64,000 bases of DNA from Streptomyces solicavernae. GTDB taxonomy: Bacteria > Actinomycetota > Actinomycetes > Streptomycetales > Streptomycetaceae. This document shows positions 50,029 to 58,127 of the stretch, in pieces. The DNA lies in contig NZ_JASCIR010000025.1 in the NCBI RefSeq assembly GCF_029968095.1, positions 1-64,000 on the forward strand, given 5' to 3'. The notes beneath the pieces are model-generated. The model was given only the letters and a program-made list of their open reading frames with translations. It was not told the origin of the DNA and did no database searches. Made by a program: the position numbers and the translations under genes. How positions within the stretch are numbered: position 1 is the stretch's first letter; the number at the start of each line of letters is the position of its first letter.

Positions 50029-51051
50029 TCAGCTTCCCGAAGTCGAGTCGTGTGCGGCGTCGTCCTCCGCACCGTCCGCACCGTCCGCGGCGTCCGTGGC
50101 GTCGTACTCCGCGAGCAGTTCGCGGAAGGCCGCGGCCACCGTGTCCGGATACTCCATCATCGCCACGTGGCCCGCGTCCGGCAGGGTCAGCAGCCGGGAG
50201 TCCCGGAAGGACCGCGCCGCCTTCTGCGCCATGCGGTACGACACCAGCAGGTCCCGTCCACCGTAGACGAGCAGGGTCGGCGCGAGAACCCGCTCGGCCT
50301 GCCGCCACAGGTTGTGCTGCCCGCCGAGCGTGTACGCGTCCACGATGCCACGGGCCGAGCGCGCCATCGCGTCCCAGAAATAAGGGAGTTGGAGCCTGCG
50401 CTCCATCTCGTGCACCGCGTTCTCGAAGCCCTCGGCGGTGACCCGCCCGGGGTCGCCGTAGCAGAGCCCGAGCACGCCGCGGGTGCGCTGCTCGGGCGTC
50501 CAGTCCCTGGTGAGCCGCGCGAACAGCCGGGCCACACCGGGCACCGCGAGCAGCCCGGTCGGCATCGCCGTGCGCTGCACGCGCAGCTCGGGCAGGGCGG
50601 GCGAGATCAGCGTAAGCGTCCGCACCAGATCCGGCCGTACGGCCGCTACGCGGGTGGCGACGGCCCCGCCCATGGAGTTGCCGAAGAGGTGCACGGGCCC
50701 GCGCTCGGAGGCGTCGAGCAGGCGGATGACCGCGCGCGCGTGCCCGGTCACCGAGTAGTCGCCGTCGTCGGGCGGCGGGGAGTCGCCGAAGCCCGGCAGG
50801 TCGACCGCCTCGCCGTCCACCACGTCCGCGAGCAGCGGCATCAGGTCCGACCAGTTCTGGGACGACCCGCCGAGCCCGTGGACGTACAGCGCGGGCGGCA
50901 GGCCCTCCGCGACCTCCGGGCGGGTCCGGACGGACAGCGTGAGCCCCGGCAGGGTCACCGAACTCAGCCGCTCCCCCTCGGCGACGCGGACGGGCAGCGT
51001 CACGGGGGTCACCGCGGTGGCGAGGGCTCCCGGCAGCTCGGTCGACGACAT
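50029..51051 (-). CDS. Alpha/beta hydrolase
   Basis: 340 residues. Canonical fold: oxyanion YVHGLGGSSQNWSDL, nucleophile elbow FGNSMGGAV with the Ser, catalytic Asp in VYGGRDLLVSYRMA and His in PDAGHVAMMEYP. A cap domain (ALPELRVQRTAMPTG ... LPYFWDAMARSARG) resembles esterase/epoxide-hydrolase lids. No signal peptide; cytosolic. The substrate is unknown. It is transcribed with the DUF3152 gene (8-nt gap). The C-terminus is Asp/Ala-rich (ATDAADGADGAEDDAAHDS). Upstream there is a 10-nt tandem repeat. Confidence 0.9.
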   Translation of the reverse strand: MSSTELPGALATAVTPVTLPVRVAEGERLSSVTLPGLTLSVRTRPEVAEGLPPALYVHGLGGSSQNWSDLMPLLADVVDGEAVDLPGFGDSPPPDDGDYSVTGHARAVIRLLDASERGPVHLFGNSMGGAVATRVAAVRPDLVRTLTLISPALPELRVQRTAMPTGLLAVPGVARLFARLTRDWTPEQRTRGVLGLCYGDPGRVTAEGFENAVHEMERRLQLPYFWDAMARSARGIVDAYTLGGQHNLWRQAERVLAPTLLVYGGRDLLVSYRMAQKAARSFRDSRLLTLPDAGHVAMMEYPDTVAAAFRELLAEYDATDAADGADGAEDDAAHDSTSGS

Positions 51052-51160
51052 GAGGGCAATGTTACGAGACGATCACGCGTGGGATCACGTGTTCGCCGTC
51101 ACACCCCGGCCGGCGCTCACCGCGCACCCGCGCGTACGACCACCCGCGCGGCCACGCCGC

Positions 51161-51220
51161 ACCCGTCTGCACCCGTCCGCACCCTTCCGCACCCGTCCGC
51201 ACCCGTCCGTACTCGTCCAT
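51161..51220. repeat. Six tandem decamers in a divergent promoter region
   Basis: Units acccgtccgc (variants acccgtctgc, acccttccgc, acccgtccgt, actcgtccat) occur at exact 10-nt spacing from 51161 to 51220, between the hydrolase (minus) and the 72-residue protein (plus). Confidence 0.85.
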
Positions 51221-51329
51221 ACCCACTGGCTGGACCGCATAGCGCCAGGAAAGGGACTCTCCTAGGCTCATAGAGAGAGCGGGCCGCCCCCTCGTGTGGA
51301 GGGCGCCCGCACCGGAAAGGGGAGCCAGC

Positions 51330-51548
51330 ATGACTGTCGACCCGAGCGACCCCGAGACCTTTGATCCGGAAGAGTCCGTGGCCGTCCTCGACGAGGAGAC
51401 GCCGGAAGCCGACGCCGCCGAGCAGCACACCGAGCTCCGCCAGGAGCACGACGAGCCGCTCCCCCACTACGACCCCGCCACCGCGAACCCGGCGGACGCC
51501 GCGGAACAGGCCCGCGTCGTCGGCCTGGACGAGGACGACTACCGCTGA
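51330..51548 (+). CDS. Small acidic hypothetical protein
   Basis: 72 residues from ATG 51330, with AGGGGAG upstream. Extremely acidic, with few basic residues: DPSDPETFDPEESVAVLDEETPEADAAEQ and the end RVVGLDEDDYR. No hydrophobic segment. I recall related small proteins in other Streptomyces, so it is probably a real conserved gene. Function unknown; the composition suggests an unfolded or nucleic-acid-mimicking protein, which is only speculation. Confidence 0.75.
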   Translation: MTVDPSDPETFDPEESVAVLDEETPEADAAEQHTELRQEHDEPLPHYDPATANPADAAEQARVVGLDEDDYR

Positions 51549-51802
51549 CCTGCGCCGACCGCGCCCTCACCGGCCCGCGCACCGGCCCCGCCACGCGGGC
51601 AGACCGACCCTGCCCACCGGGTCCGGGATAGGCGCCTTTATCGCCCTAAGAGGAATCTTGTTCCCTGTCCGCTCCGTGAAATTCTCGGTCCGCACGGCGC
51701 ACACGACGGTTACCGAAAAGTACGATGGCGGCGCGGCAGCACACCGCACACGTAACGGCTCTCGGATGCGTCAGGGCCGTGCTCAATGACATGGGAGGCG
51801 GC

Positions 51803-52450
51803 GTGACAGCCATCGAGCAGACAGATGCGGCGCGCCCGCGGGGCACGCGCCTGCCGCGCCGGGCCCGCCGCAACCAACTTCTCGGCGCGGCCCAGGAGGT
51901 CTTCGTCGCGCAGGGGTACCACGCGGCGGCGATGGACGACATCGCGGAACGGGCCGGCGTCAGCAAGCCCGTCCTCTACCAGCACTTCCCGGGCAAGCTC
52001 GACCTCTACCTCGCACTGCTCGACCAGCACTGCGACGCCCTGCTGCAGTCCATCCGCACGGCCCTGGCGTCCACCACGGACAACAAGCTCCGGGTCGCCG
52101 CGACGATGGACGCGTACTTCAGCTACGTCCAGGACGAGGGCGGCGCCTTCCGGCTGGTCTTCGAATCCGACCTGACGAACGAGCCCGCGGTCCGCGAGCG
52201 CGTCGAGAAGGTCACCCTGGAGTGCGCGGAGGCGTTCGGCGAGGTGATCGCCGAGGACACCGGGCTGCCCAAGGACGAGGCGATGCTGCTCGGCGTCGGC
52301 CTCGGCGGCCTCTCCCAGGTGGTCGCGCGCTACTGGCTCTCCAGCGACAGCAAGGTCGACCGCGACAAGGCGGTCGAGCTGCTCACCTCGCTCGCCTGGC
52401 GCGGCATCGCGGGCTTCCCGATGCACGGCGCGGAGCAGGCGCAGCACTGA
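51803..52450 (+). CDS. TetR/AcrR family regulator
   Basis: 215 residues from GTG 51803, with GGAGG 4 nt upstream. The N-terminal TetR DNA-binding domain covers residues ~20-65: RNQLLGAAQEVFVAQGYHAAAMDDIAERAGVSKPVLYQHFPGKLDLYLALL, with the helix-turn-helix at MDDIAERAGVSKPVLYQHF. The C-terminal ligand-binding domain is helical and unremarkable. Rv3208 holds the same position next to the DUF3107 gene. Targets are unknown. Two 18-bp repeats of gcggccgtgttcgctgcc lie downstream, at 52472-52489 and 52493-52510. Confidence 0.92.
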   Translation: MTAIEQTDAARPRGTRLPRRARRNQLLGAAQEVFVAQGYHAAAMDDIAERAGVSKPVLYQHFPGKLDLYLALLDQHCDALLQSIRTALASTTDNKLRVAATMDAYFSYVQDEGGAFRLVFESDLTNEPAVRERVEKVTLECAEAFGEVIAEDTGLPKDEAMLLGVGLGGLSQVVARYWLSSDSKVDRDKAVELLTSLAWRGIAGFPMHGAEQAQH

Positions 52451-52611
52451 CCGCCCGGCGGGCCCCGGCGGGCGGCCGTGTTCGCTGCCGGAGCGGCCGT
52501 GTTCGCTGCCAGCGTGCAGCTGCACGGCTTGCCGGTCCCCTCACCGGGCTAATGTGTGCGGAGTACGGCGCGGACGGCCGCGCACACACTGACCGTCGGA
52601 GGGACAAAGCC

Positions 52612-52839
52612 GTGGAGGTCAAGATCGGCGTGCAGTACGCGCCCCGCGAGATCGTTCTGGAGAGCGCCCAGACCGCCGAGGAAGTCGAGAAGGCGGTGGC
52701 CGAGGCGCTGAGCGGCAAGACCGAGCTGCTCACTCTCGTGGACGACCACGGCCGCAAGGTCCTGGTTCCGGCCGGCAAGCTCGCGTACGTCGAGCTCGGC
52801 GAGCCGACCGCGCGCAAGGTGGGCTTCAGCGCTCTCTGA
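52612..52839 (+). CDS. DUF3107 family protein
   Basis: 75 residues from GTG 52612, with GGAGGG about 8 nt upstream. It starts MEVKIGVQYAPREIVLESAQTAEEV, and continues LLTLVDDHGRKVLVPAGKLAYVELGEP, the family pattern for DUF3107 (Rv3208A/TB9.4 in M. tuberculosis). Short beta-rich cytosolic protein, function unknown. It lies downstream of the TetR gene as in mycobacteria. Confidence 0.9.
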   Translation: MEVKIGVQYAPREIVLESAQTAEEVEKAVAEALSGKTELLTLVDDHGRKVLVPAGKLAYVELGEPTARKVGFSAL

Positions 52840-52866
52840 GCACGCGGGCGAGCACAGCAGGAAGTG

Positions 52867-52909
52867 AAGGGCGCGGCCCGGTGGGACACCCCCATCGGGC
52901 CGCGCCCTT
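52867..52909. terminator. Terminator after the DUF3107 gene
   Basis: 14-bp stem (52867-52880 with 52896-52909) ending in TTT, 27 nt past the DUF3107 stop. Confidence 0.8.
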
Positions 52910-52915
52910 TGCCGT

Positions 52916-52985
52916 CCCCGGCTTGCTGTTCCCGGCTTGCTGTCCCCGGCTCGCTGTCCCCGGCTCGCTGTCCCCGGCTCGCTGT
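52916..52985. repeat. Five tandem 14-nt units
   Basis: Units of ccccggctcgctgt at 52916, 52930, 52944, 52958 and 52972; the last three are identical. Intergenic, downstream of a terminator. Confidence 0.9.
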
Positions 52986-53068
52986 CCCCGGCGGCGGAGG
53001 ATTGCATTCCGGCCGCCTCGGGTAGTACGGGCTACGACCGATGGCACCCGGCCCGCGTGGGAGGACAC

Positions 53069-53341
53069 ATGATCTGGGAGACGCTCGGCTCCGTACTGCT
53101 CGGTCTGGCCCTCGCCTGGGCCGCCGACCACCGGCTCGCCCACCGGCTCCCGGCCCGGAACCTCGTCTTCGCCACGGGCGTCGCGAGCGCCCTGCTCGGC
53201 GCCTTCATCACGCATTCGGCGCTCGGGGCCGGCCATGTGCCGGCGGTGCTGTTCGGCGCGGCGACCCTGGCGACGGCCTTGCTGTCGCTGCTCCTGCGCC
53301 CCCAGCCGAGGCGTGCGGCCCGGCCGACCTCGGCGGCGTAG
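53069..53341 (+). CDS. Small membrane protein, hypothetical
   Basis: 90 residues from ATG 53069, with GGGAGG upstream. Three hydrophobic stretches (IWETLGSVLLGLALAWAA, NLVFATGVASALLGAFITHSALG, VPAVLFGAATLATALLSLLL) and a basic tail (RPQPRRAARP). No known domain. It lies between the DUF3107 terminator and a convergent ferritin-like gene. Likely a real inner-membrane protein, function unknown. Confidence 0.75.
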   Translation: MIWETLGSVLLGLALAWAADHRLAHRLPARNLVFATGVASALLGAFITHSALGAGHVPAVLFGAATLATALLSLLLRPQPRRAARPTSAA

Positions 53342-53352
53342 CGACTTCTCCC

Positions 53353-53410
53353 TCCGGGGGCCGCGCCCTGAAAGGGGCGCGGGGAACCGCGCGACCAGCC
53401 ACGACGGCGC
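53353..53410. repeat. Streptomyces dispersed intergenic element with hairpin
   Basis: The sequence ggccgcgccctgaaaggggcgcggggaaccgcgcgaccagcc resembles an element that I recognise as recurring between genes in many Streptomyces genomes. It can fold as gccgcgccc/gggcgcggg. Here it separates convergent genes and could act as the terminator. Confidence 0.5.
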
Positions 53411-53520
53411 CGCACCCGAATCTCGGCGGGCAGAGGGACGGGGGTGCGGGGGCGGAGCGCCCGAGACGGCGCCCGAGACGGTGCCCGAGTCGACGGCGCC
53501 GGACACCCCCGTAAGAACAC

Positions 53521-54297
53521 CTACGCCGCCAGGCCCAGCGCCGCCATCCGCTTCGTGTGCGCCTCCGTGATCCGGGAGAACATCCGGCCCACCTCCGCGA
53601 GGTCGAACCCGTCGGCCACGCCTCCGACCAGCATCGTCGACAGCGCGTCCCGGTCCGCGACCACGCGCTGGGACTGCGACAGGGCCTCGCCCATCAGCCG
53701 CCGCGCCCACAGCGCGAGCCGCCCGCCCACACGCGGGTCGGCCTCGATCGCCGCGCGCACCTTCTCCACCGCGAAGCTCGCGTGCCCGGTGTCGTCGAGG
53801 ACGGCGAGGACCAGGCTGCGGGTGTCGGAGTCGAGGCGGGCCGCGACCTCACGGTAGAAGTCGCTCGCGATCGAGTCGCCCACGTACGCCTTGACCAGAC
53901 CCTCCAGCCAGTCCGACGGCGCCGTCTGGCGGTGGAAGCCGTCGAGGGCGGCGACGAACGGCTCCATGGCCTCGGCCGGATCGGCGCCGATCTCCGCGAG
54001 CCGGCCCCGCAACTGCTCGAAGTGGTGGAACTCGGCCGACGCCATCTTCGCCAGCTCGGCCTTGTCGGACAGCGTCGGCGCGAGCTTCGCGTCCTCCGCC
54101 AGCCGCTCGAACGCCGCGAGTTCGCCGTACGCGAGGGCGCCGAGCAGGTCGACGACGGCGGCGCGGTAGGTCGGCTCGGCGGCGGCCGTGGGCCAGTCCT
54201 GGGCTGCGATGCCGGTGCGGGTCTCGGCGGCTTCGGCGGCTTCGGCGGCGGAGTCCGCTGCGGCGGCAGCGTCCTTGGCGTTGTCAGGCGTCTCCAT
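53521..54297 (-). CDS. Ferritin-like fold protein (tRNA hydroxylase-like)
   Basis: 258 residues from ATG 54297. After an Ala/Glu-rich N-terminus, the four-helix bundle is recognisable: YGELAAFERLAEDAKLAP, KMASAEFHHFEQL (the ExxH metal pair), YVGDSIASDFYREVA and LDDTGHASFAVEKV (second pair). The pattern fits the ferritin-like domain of MiaE-related proteins. Rv3210c is the homologue. A di-iron site is likely; the reaction is unknown. Transcribed towards the small membrane protein gene. Confidence 0.85.
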   Translation of the reverse strand: METPDNAKDAAAAADSAAEAAEAAETRTGIAAQDWPTAAAEPTYRAAVVDLLGALAYGELAAFERLAEDAKLAPTLSDKAELAKMASAEFHHFEQLRGRLAEIGADPAEAMEPFVAALDGFHRQTAPSDWLEGLVKAYVGDSIASDFYREVAARLDSDTRSLVLAVLDDTGHASFAVEKVRAAIEADPRVGGRLALWARRLMGEALSQSQRVVADRDALSTMLVGGVADGFDLAEVGRMFSRITEAHTKRMAALGLAA

Positions 54298-54680
54298 GGG
54301 GCGCACAATAGCCCGCCGACCCGAACAGGGAAGCCCCTGGTCAATCCGTGCGGGGGCCTTTGTGTGAGCAATTCGGCCGACACGCCTGCGCGAATCCGGG
54401 GTACAGTGATATTGCGCCCGCCGAGTATGCAGTGCAAATCGGCGGGACATCCGTATGAGGATGCCCGGTCGGTGGCCCGATCGGCTCCGACCCGACAGCC
54501 CTCCGGGCCGTGCGCATGCAGTGCGTACGCAGGAGGGGCCCTCAGCGGCGTGATGCTTGAGCGACGGCAGTGGTCCCGTATGCCACCCGGCCTCGCGATT
54601 CGGCGGCCGGATGCACACCCCGGCTCGGTCACGACCCCCAGCGTTCGCCTCGCGCCGCGTCTCACAGAAGAGGCAGCACC
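54298..54680. other. Leader region of rhlE
   Basis: 383 bp without a credible gene. A stem cccgccga/tcggcggg (54417-54424 with 54439-54446) lies in the middle. It probably contains the rhlE promoter and an extended 5' leader; cold-induced RNA helicase genes often have one, but that is inference. Confidence 0.45.
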
Positions 54681-56636
54681 CTGACTACGTTCCGAGAGCT
54701 CGGGATCCTTCCCGAGACCGCCGAAGCCCTTGAGGCCGTCGGCATCACGTCCCCCTTCCCCATCCAGGAGCAGACGCTCCCCGTAGCGCTCTCCGGCTCC
54801 GACGTCATCGGCCAGGCCAAGACCGGCACCGGCAAGACGCTCGGCTTCGGTCTCCCGCTCCTGGAGCGCGTCACCGTCCCCGTCGACGTCGAGGCCGGCC
54901 GCGCCGAACCCGAGAAGCTCACCGACGCCCCGCAGGCCCTGGTCGTCGTCCCCACCCGTGAGCTGTGCCAGCAGGTCACCAACGACCTGCAGACCGCAGG
55001 CAAGGTGCGCAACGTCCGCGTCCTCGCCATATACGGCGGCCGTGCCTACGAACCGCAGGTCGAGGCCCTGAAGAAGGGCGTCGACGTCGTCGTCGGCACC
55101 CCCGGCCGCCTCCTCGACCTCGCAGGCCAGAAGAAGCTGAACCTCAAGCACGTGCGCGCGCTCGTCCTCGACGAGGCCGACGAGATGCTCGACCTGGGCT
55201 TCCTGCCCGACGTCGAGAAGATCATCAACATGCTGCCGGTGAAGCGCCAGACCATGCTCTTCTCCGCGACGATGCCGGGCGCGGTCATCGGCCTGGCCCG
55301 TCGCTACATGTCGCAGCCCACGCACATCCGGGCCACGTCCCCGGACGACGAGGGCGCGACCGTGGCGAACATCACGCAGCGCGTGTACCGCGCGCACTCC
55401 ATGGACAAGCCGGAGATGGTCGCCCGCATCCTGCAGGCCGACGGCCGCGGGCTCGCGATGATCTTCTGCCGTACGAAGCGCACCGCCGCCGACATCGCCG
55501 AGCAGCTGGAGCGCCGCGGCTTCGCCTCCGGCGCGGTCCACGGCGACCTCGGCCAGGGCGCCCGCGAGCAGGCGCTGCGCGCGTTCCGCAACGGCAAGGT
55601 GGACGTGCTGGTCTGCACCGACGTCGCGGCGCGCGGCATCGACGTCGAGGGTGTGACGCACGTCATCAACTACCAGTCGCCGGAAGACGAAAAGACGTAT
55701 CTGCACCGCATCGGCCGCACCGGCCGCGCGGGCGCCTCGGGTACGGCGATCACGCTGGTCGACTGGGACGACATCCCGCGCTGGCAGCTCATCAACAAGG
55801 CCCTCGACCTGGGCTTCAACGACCCGGTCGAGACGTACTCGACGTCCCCGCACCTGTACGAGGAGCTGGGCATCCCCGAAGGCACCAAGGGTGTGCTTCC
55901 GCGTGCCGAGCGCACGCGCGCCGGGCTCCGTGCCGAGGAGATCGAGGACCTGGGCGAGACCGGTGGCCGCGGTGGCCGCGGCGGTCGTGGCGGTGGCCGC
56001 CGCGAGGCGGAGGAGGAGCGCCCCAAGCGCACCCGTACGCCGCGTCAGCGCCGCCGCACGCGCGGCGGTGCGCCGGTGGACGCCGAGGCAGCCACCGAGG
56101 CTCCCGCGGCGGAGGCCACGGCCACGGCCACAGACGCGGACACGCTCACGGAGGACAAGCCGCGCACCCCGCGCCGCCGTCGCCGCACCCGCGCGGGCGC
56201 CACCGCGGAGGCCACCGCCCCCGCGGAGGCCGCCGTGGACACGGCCGAGGGCACGGAAACGCCCGAGCCCAAGCCCCGCCGCCGTACGCGCAAGGCCACC
56301 GCCCCCGCGGAGGCCGCCGTGGACACGGCCGAAGGCACGGAAACGCCCGAGCCCAAGCCCCGCCGCCGCACCCGCAAGGCCACCGAAGCCCCCGCGGCCG
56401 AGGCCGAGGCCGAGGCCGCCGAGGTCAAGCCGCGTCGCCGCACCCGGAAGACGGCCGAAGCCGCCGTCGCTCCGGAGGCGGTGTCGGAGCCGGCCGACCC
56501 GGAGGCCAAGCCCCGCCGCCGTACGCGCAAGGCCGCCGAAGCGCCGGTCGCCGCGGAGGCCGCCGAAGCCGAGGCCAAGCCGCGCCGCCGCCGCACCCGG
56601 GCGGCGAAGCCCACGGCCGAGTCCACCGAGGACTGA
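54681..56636 (+). CDS. rhlE: DEAD-box RNA helicase RhlE, probable CTG start
   Basis: 651 residues if translation starts at CTG 54681 (LTTFRELGILPETAEAL), where GAGG lies 7 nt upstream. The only ordinary in-frame start is GTG 54570, which adds 37 residues with no homology and no ribosome site. All DEAD-box motifs are seen: Q motif FPIQEQTLP, AKTGTGKT, PTRELCQ, VLDEADEMLDLGF, SAT, VCTDVAARGID and HRIGRTGRAG. The C-terminal 230 residues are an Arg-rich tail (PRRRTRKA units) with two identical 28-residue blocks. It unwinds structured RNA, e.g. in ribosome assembly or decay. Rv3211 is the homologue. Confidence 0.93.
   Translation: MTTFRELGILPETAEALEAVGITSPFPIQEQTLPVALSGSDVIGQAKTGTGKTLGFGLPLLERVTVPVDVEAGRAEPEKLTDAPQALVVVPTRELCQQVTNDLQTAGKVRNVRVLAIYGGRAYEPQVEALKKGVDVVVGTPGRLLDLAGQKKLNLKHVRALVLDEADEMLDLGFLPDVEKIINMLPVKRQTMLFSATMPGAVIGLARRYMSQPTHIRATSPDDEGATVANITQRVYRAHSMDKPEMVARILQADGRGLAMIFCRTKRTAADIAEQLERRGFASGAVHGDLGQGAREQALRAFRNGKVDVLVCTDVAARGIDVEGVTHVINYQSPEDEKTYLHRIGRTGRAGASGTAITLVDWDDIPRWQLINKALDLGFNDPVETYSTSPHLYEELGIPEGTKGVLPRAERTRAGLRAEEIEDLGETGGRGGRGGRGGGRREAEEERPKRTRTPRQRRRTRGGAPVDAEAATEAPAAEATATATDADTLTEDKPRTPRRRRRTRAGATAEATAPAEAAVDTAEGTETPEPKPRRRTRKATAPAEAAVDTAEGTETPEPKPRRRTRKATEAPAAEAEAEAAEVKPRRRTRKTAEAAVAPEAVSEPADPEAKPRRRTRKAAEAPVAAEAAEAEAKPRRRRTRAAKPTAESTED
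56211..56378. repeat. 84-bp tandem duplication inside rhlE
   Basis: 56211-56294 and 56295-56378 are nearly identical (two or three mismatches) and encode ATAPAEAAVDTAEGTETPEP followed by KPRRRTRK twice, in the disordered C-terminal tail. Confidence 0.9.
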
Positions 56637-56654
56637 CCGCCCGACAGCACACCG

Positions 56655-56689
56655 ACCGGCCCGGTTCCCCTCGCGGGAGCCGGGCCGGT
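56655..56689. terminator. Terminator after rhlE
   Basis: Stem 56655-56664 with 56680-56689 (10 bp), extended inward by tccc/ggga; 18 nt past the rhlE stop. Confidence 0.75.
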
Positions 56690-56747
56690 GTGTGTGCGCG
56701 CATACCGGGCCAGGGCCCCCGGCCCGCCCAGCGGCTAGCCTCGTCGC

Positions 56748-57602
56748 ATGAGCAGGCCTCCTACGTTCACACCGCCGCCCGGCACCAGGGCGTACCAGCT
56801 GGCCACCGCGCGCGGCGAGTTCGCCGTGCACGACCTCGCACCGCAAGGCGCGGCGCCCAAGGGCACGGTCGTGCTGCTGCCCGGGTTCACCGGCAGCAAG
56901 GAGGACTTCGTCGCGCTGCTCGCCCCGATCGCCACCGCGGGCTACCGCGCGGTCGCGGTCGACGGCCGCGGACAGTACGAGTCGGACGGCCCCTTGGACG
57001 ACCCGTCCCCTTACGCCCAGGGCGAGTTGGCGCGTGACGTACTGGCGCAGGTGGAGGCGCTTGGCGGGCCGGTGCATCTGCTCGGGCACTCGCTCGGCGG
57101 ACAGATCGCGCGGGCCGCCGTGCTCCTGGACCCGGCGCCGTTCGCGTCGCTGACGCTGATGGCCTCGGGGCCCGCGCAGATCTCCCCGTCCCAGCAGGAG
57201 CGCGTGAAGCTGCTGCAGGACGGGCTCGCTGTGCTGGACATGGCGCAGGTGTGGGAGGCCATGCAGTCGCTGGAACCGCCGGAGGAGGCCGACCCGGGCG
57301 ACGGCGACGGCGCCCTGCGGGCGCGCTGGCTTCGCCACAGCCCGGCCCAACTCGCGGCCACGGGGCAGCAGTTGAGGGCCGAGCCGGACCGGGTGGACGA
57401 GCTGGCGGCGCTGCGGCTGCCGGTGCATGTGCTGTCGGGCGACCACGACGACACCTGGCCGGTGCCGCTGCTCGACGCGATGGCCGAGCGGCTTTCGGCG
57501 CGCCGCACGATCGTCGAGGGCGCGGACCATTCCCCCAACACGGACCGCCCGGCGGGGACGGCCTCGGCACTGATCACCTTCTGGGACGAGCAGGCCGCCT
57601 GA
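56748..57602 (+). CDS. Alpha/beta hydrolase
   Basis: 284 residues from ATG 56748. Core: VVLLPGFTGSKEDFVALL, DGRGQYES, nucleophile in LLGHSLGGQIAR, Asp in SGDHDDTWPVP and His in EGADHSPNTDRP. Cytosolic, no signal peptide. The lid has an Arg/Glu-rich stretch (EPPEEADPGDGDGALRARW). The substrate is unknown. It is in the same direction as rhlE, behind a hairpin. Confidence 0.88.
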   Translation: MSRPPTFTPPPGTRAYQLATARGEFAVHDLAPQGAAPKGTVVLLPGFTGSKEDFVALLAPIATAGYRAVAVDGRGQYESDGPLDDPSPYAQGELARDVLAQVEALGGPVHLLGHSLGGQIARAAVLLDPAPFASLTLMASGPAQISPSQQERVKLLQDGLAVLDMAQVWEAMQSLEPPEEADPGDGDGALRARWLRHSPAQLAATGQQLRAEPDRVDELAALRLPVHVLSGDHDDTWPVPLLDAMAERLSARRTIVEGADHSPNTDRPAGTASALITFWDEQAA

Positions 57603-57868
57603 GCGGACCGGCGGACGGTCACGCAGCGCGTACGAACGGTCGCTCCACCTGCGAATACTTAGCTCGTCGAAAATTTTCTTTAGCGTAGGGAATGTTTGCA
57701 CGGGGCAAGTCGTTGGACCCTGTGGAAGCGCGGTGAGGACGCCGTGTGACCAGTTCTCGACGGCCGGGCAACCGCCCGGCCGCACAGCGGGACGAGCGCC
57801 GCCAACGGTGACCGTCTCGCACAAGTAGTTCTCCTGCAGGAGGATGACCAGACGAAGGGAGAAGCCCT
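57603..57868. promoter_or_regulatory. Promoter region of the 50-residue protein
   Basis: 266 bp without a gene. The stretch gtcgaaaattttctttagcgtaggg (57663-57687) is much AT-richer than the rest and is the most likely promoter. About 180 nt of leader would separate it from ATG 57869. Confidence 0.4.
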
Positions 57869-58021
57869 ATGCGCTTCGAAATCATGCGCCTTGACGACGT
57901 CGACGGCACCGCCGTGGACAGCACCGTCGTGGACGCCGCCTCCGTCAACCGGATCGTGCAGCAGGCCGCCTCGATCGGCCAGCGCATCCTGATCCGCCCG
58001 GCCGAATCCGCGGCTTCGTAA
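57869..58021 (+). CDS. Small conserved hypothetical protein
   Basis: 50 residues from ATG 57869, with AAGGGAG about 6 nt upstream. Sequence: MRFEIMRLDDVDGTAVDSTVVDAASVNRIVQQAASIGQRILIRPAESAAS (in pieces: a short strand MRFEIMRLDD, then helix VNRIVQQAASIG, then strand RILIRP). I recall similar small proteins in other Streptomyces, so it is probably a real gene. Function unknown. It has its own AT-rich upstream region and a very strong hairpin downstream, so it is a free-standing monocistronic unit, which is unusual for a 50-residue product. Confidence 0.75.
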   Translation: MRFEIMRLDDVDGTAVDSTVVDAASVNRIVQQAASIGQRILIRPAESAAS

Positions 58022-58060
58022 CGCCGCAGCAACTGCGGCTCCGTAGCGCCGCACAGCTTC

Positions 58061-58095
58061 GAAGGCCCCCGCGCGAGCTTCGCGCGGGGGCCTTC
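58061..58095. terminator. Bidirectional terminator
   Basis: 15-bp perfect stem (58061-58075 with 58081-58095), loop 5 nt, between the 50-residue protein gene and the convergent marC-type gene. Confidence 0.88.
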
Positions 58096-58127
58096 GCGTG
58101 TACGAGAGGGGGAGGTCTTCGCGTGTC

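Noticed and set aside
53353..53410. Dispersed hairpin element as an RNA gene
   Set aside because: It resembles a known abundant Streptomyces intergenic sequence and shows no promoter; a terminator role is enough.
52826..53710. 294-codon minus-strand ORF
   Set aside because: It overlaps the 53069-53341 gene and the ferritin-like gene, and its composition is Arg/Gly/Pro as expected for a shadow frame.
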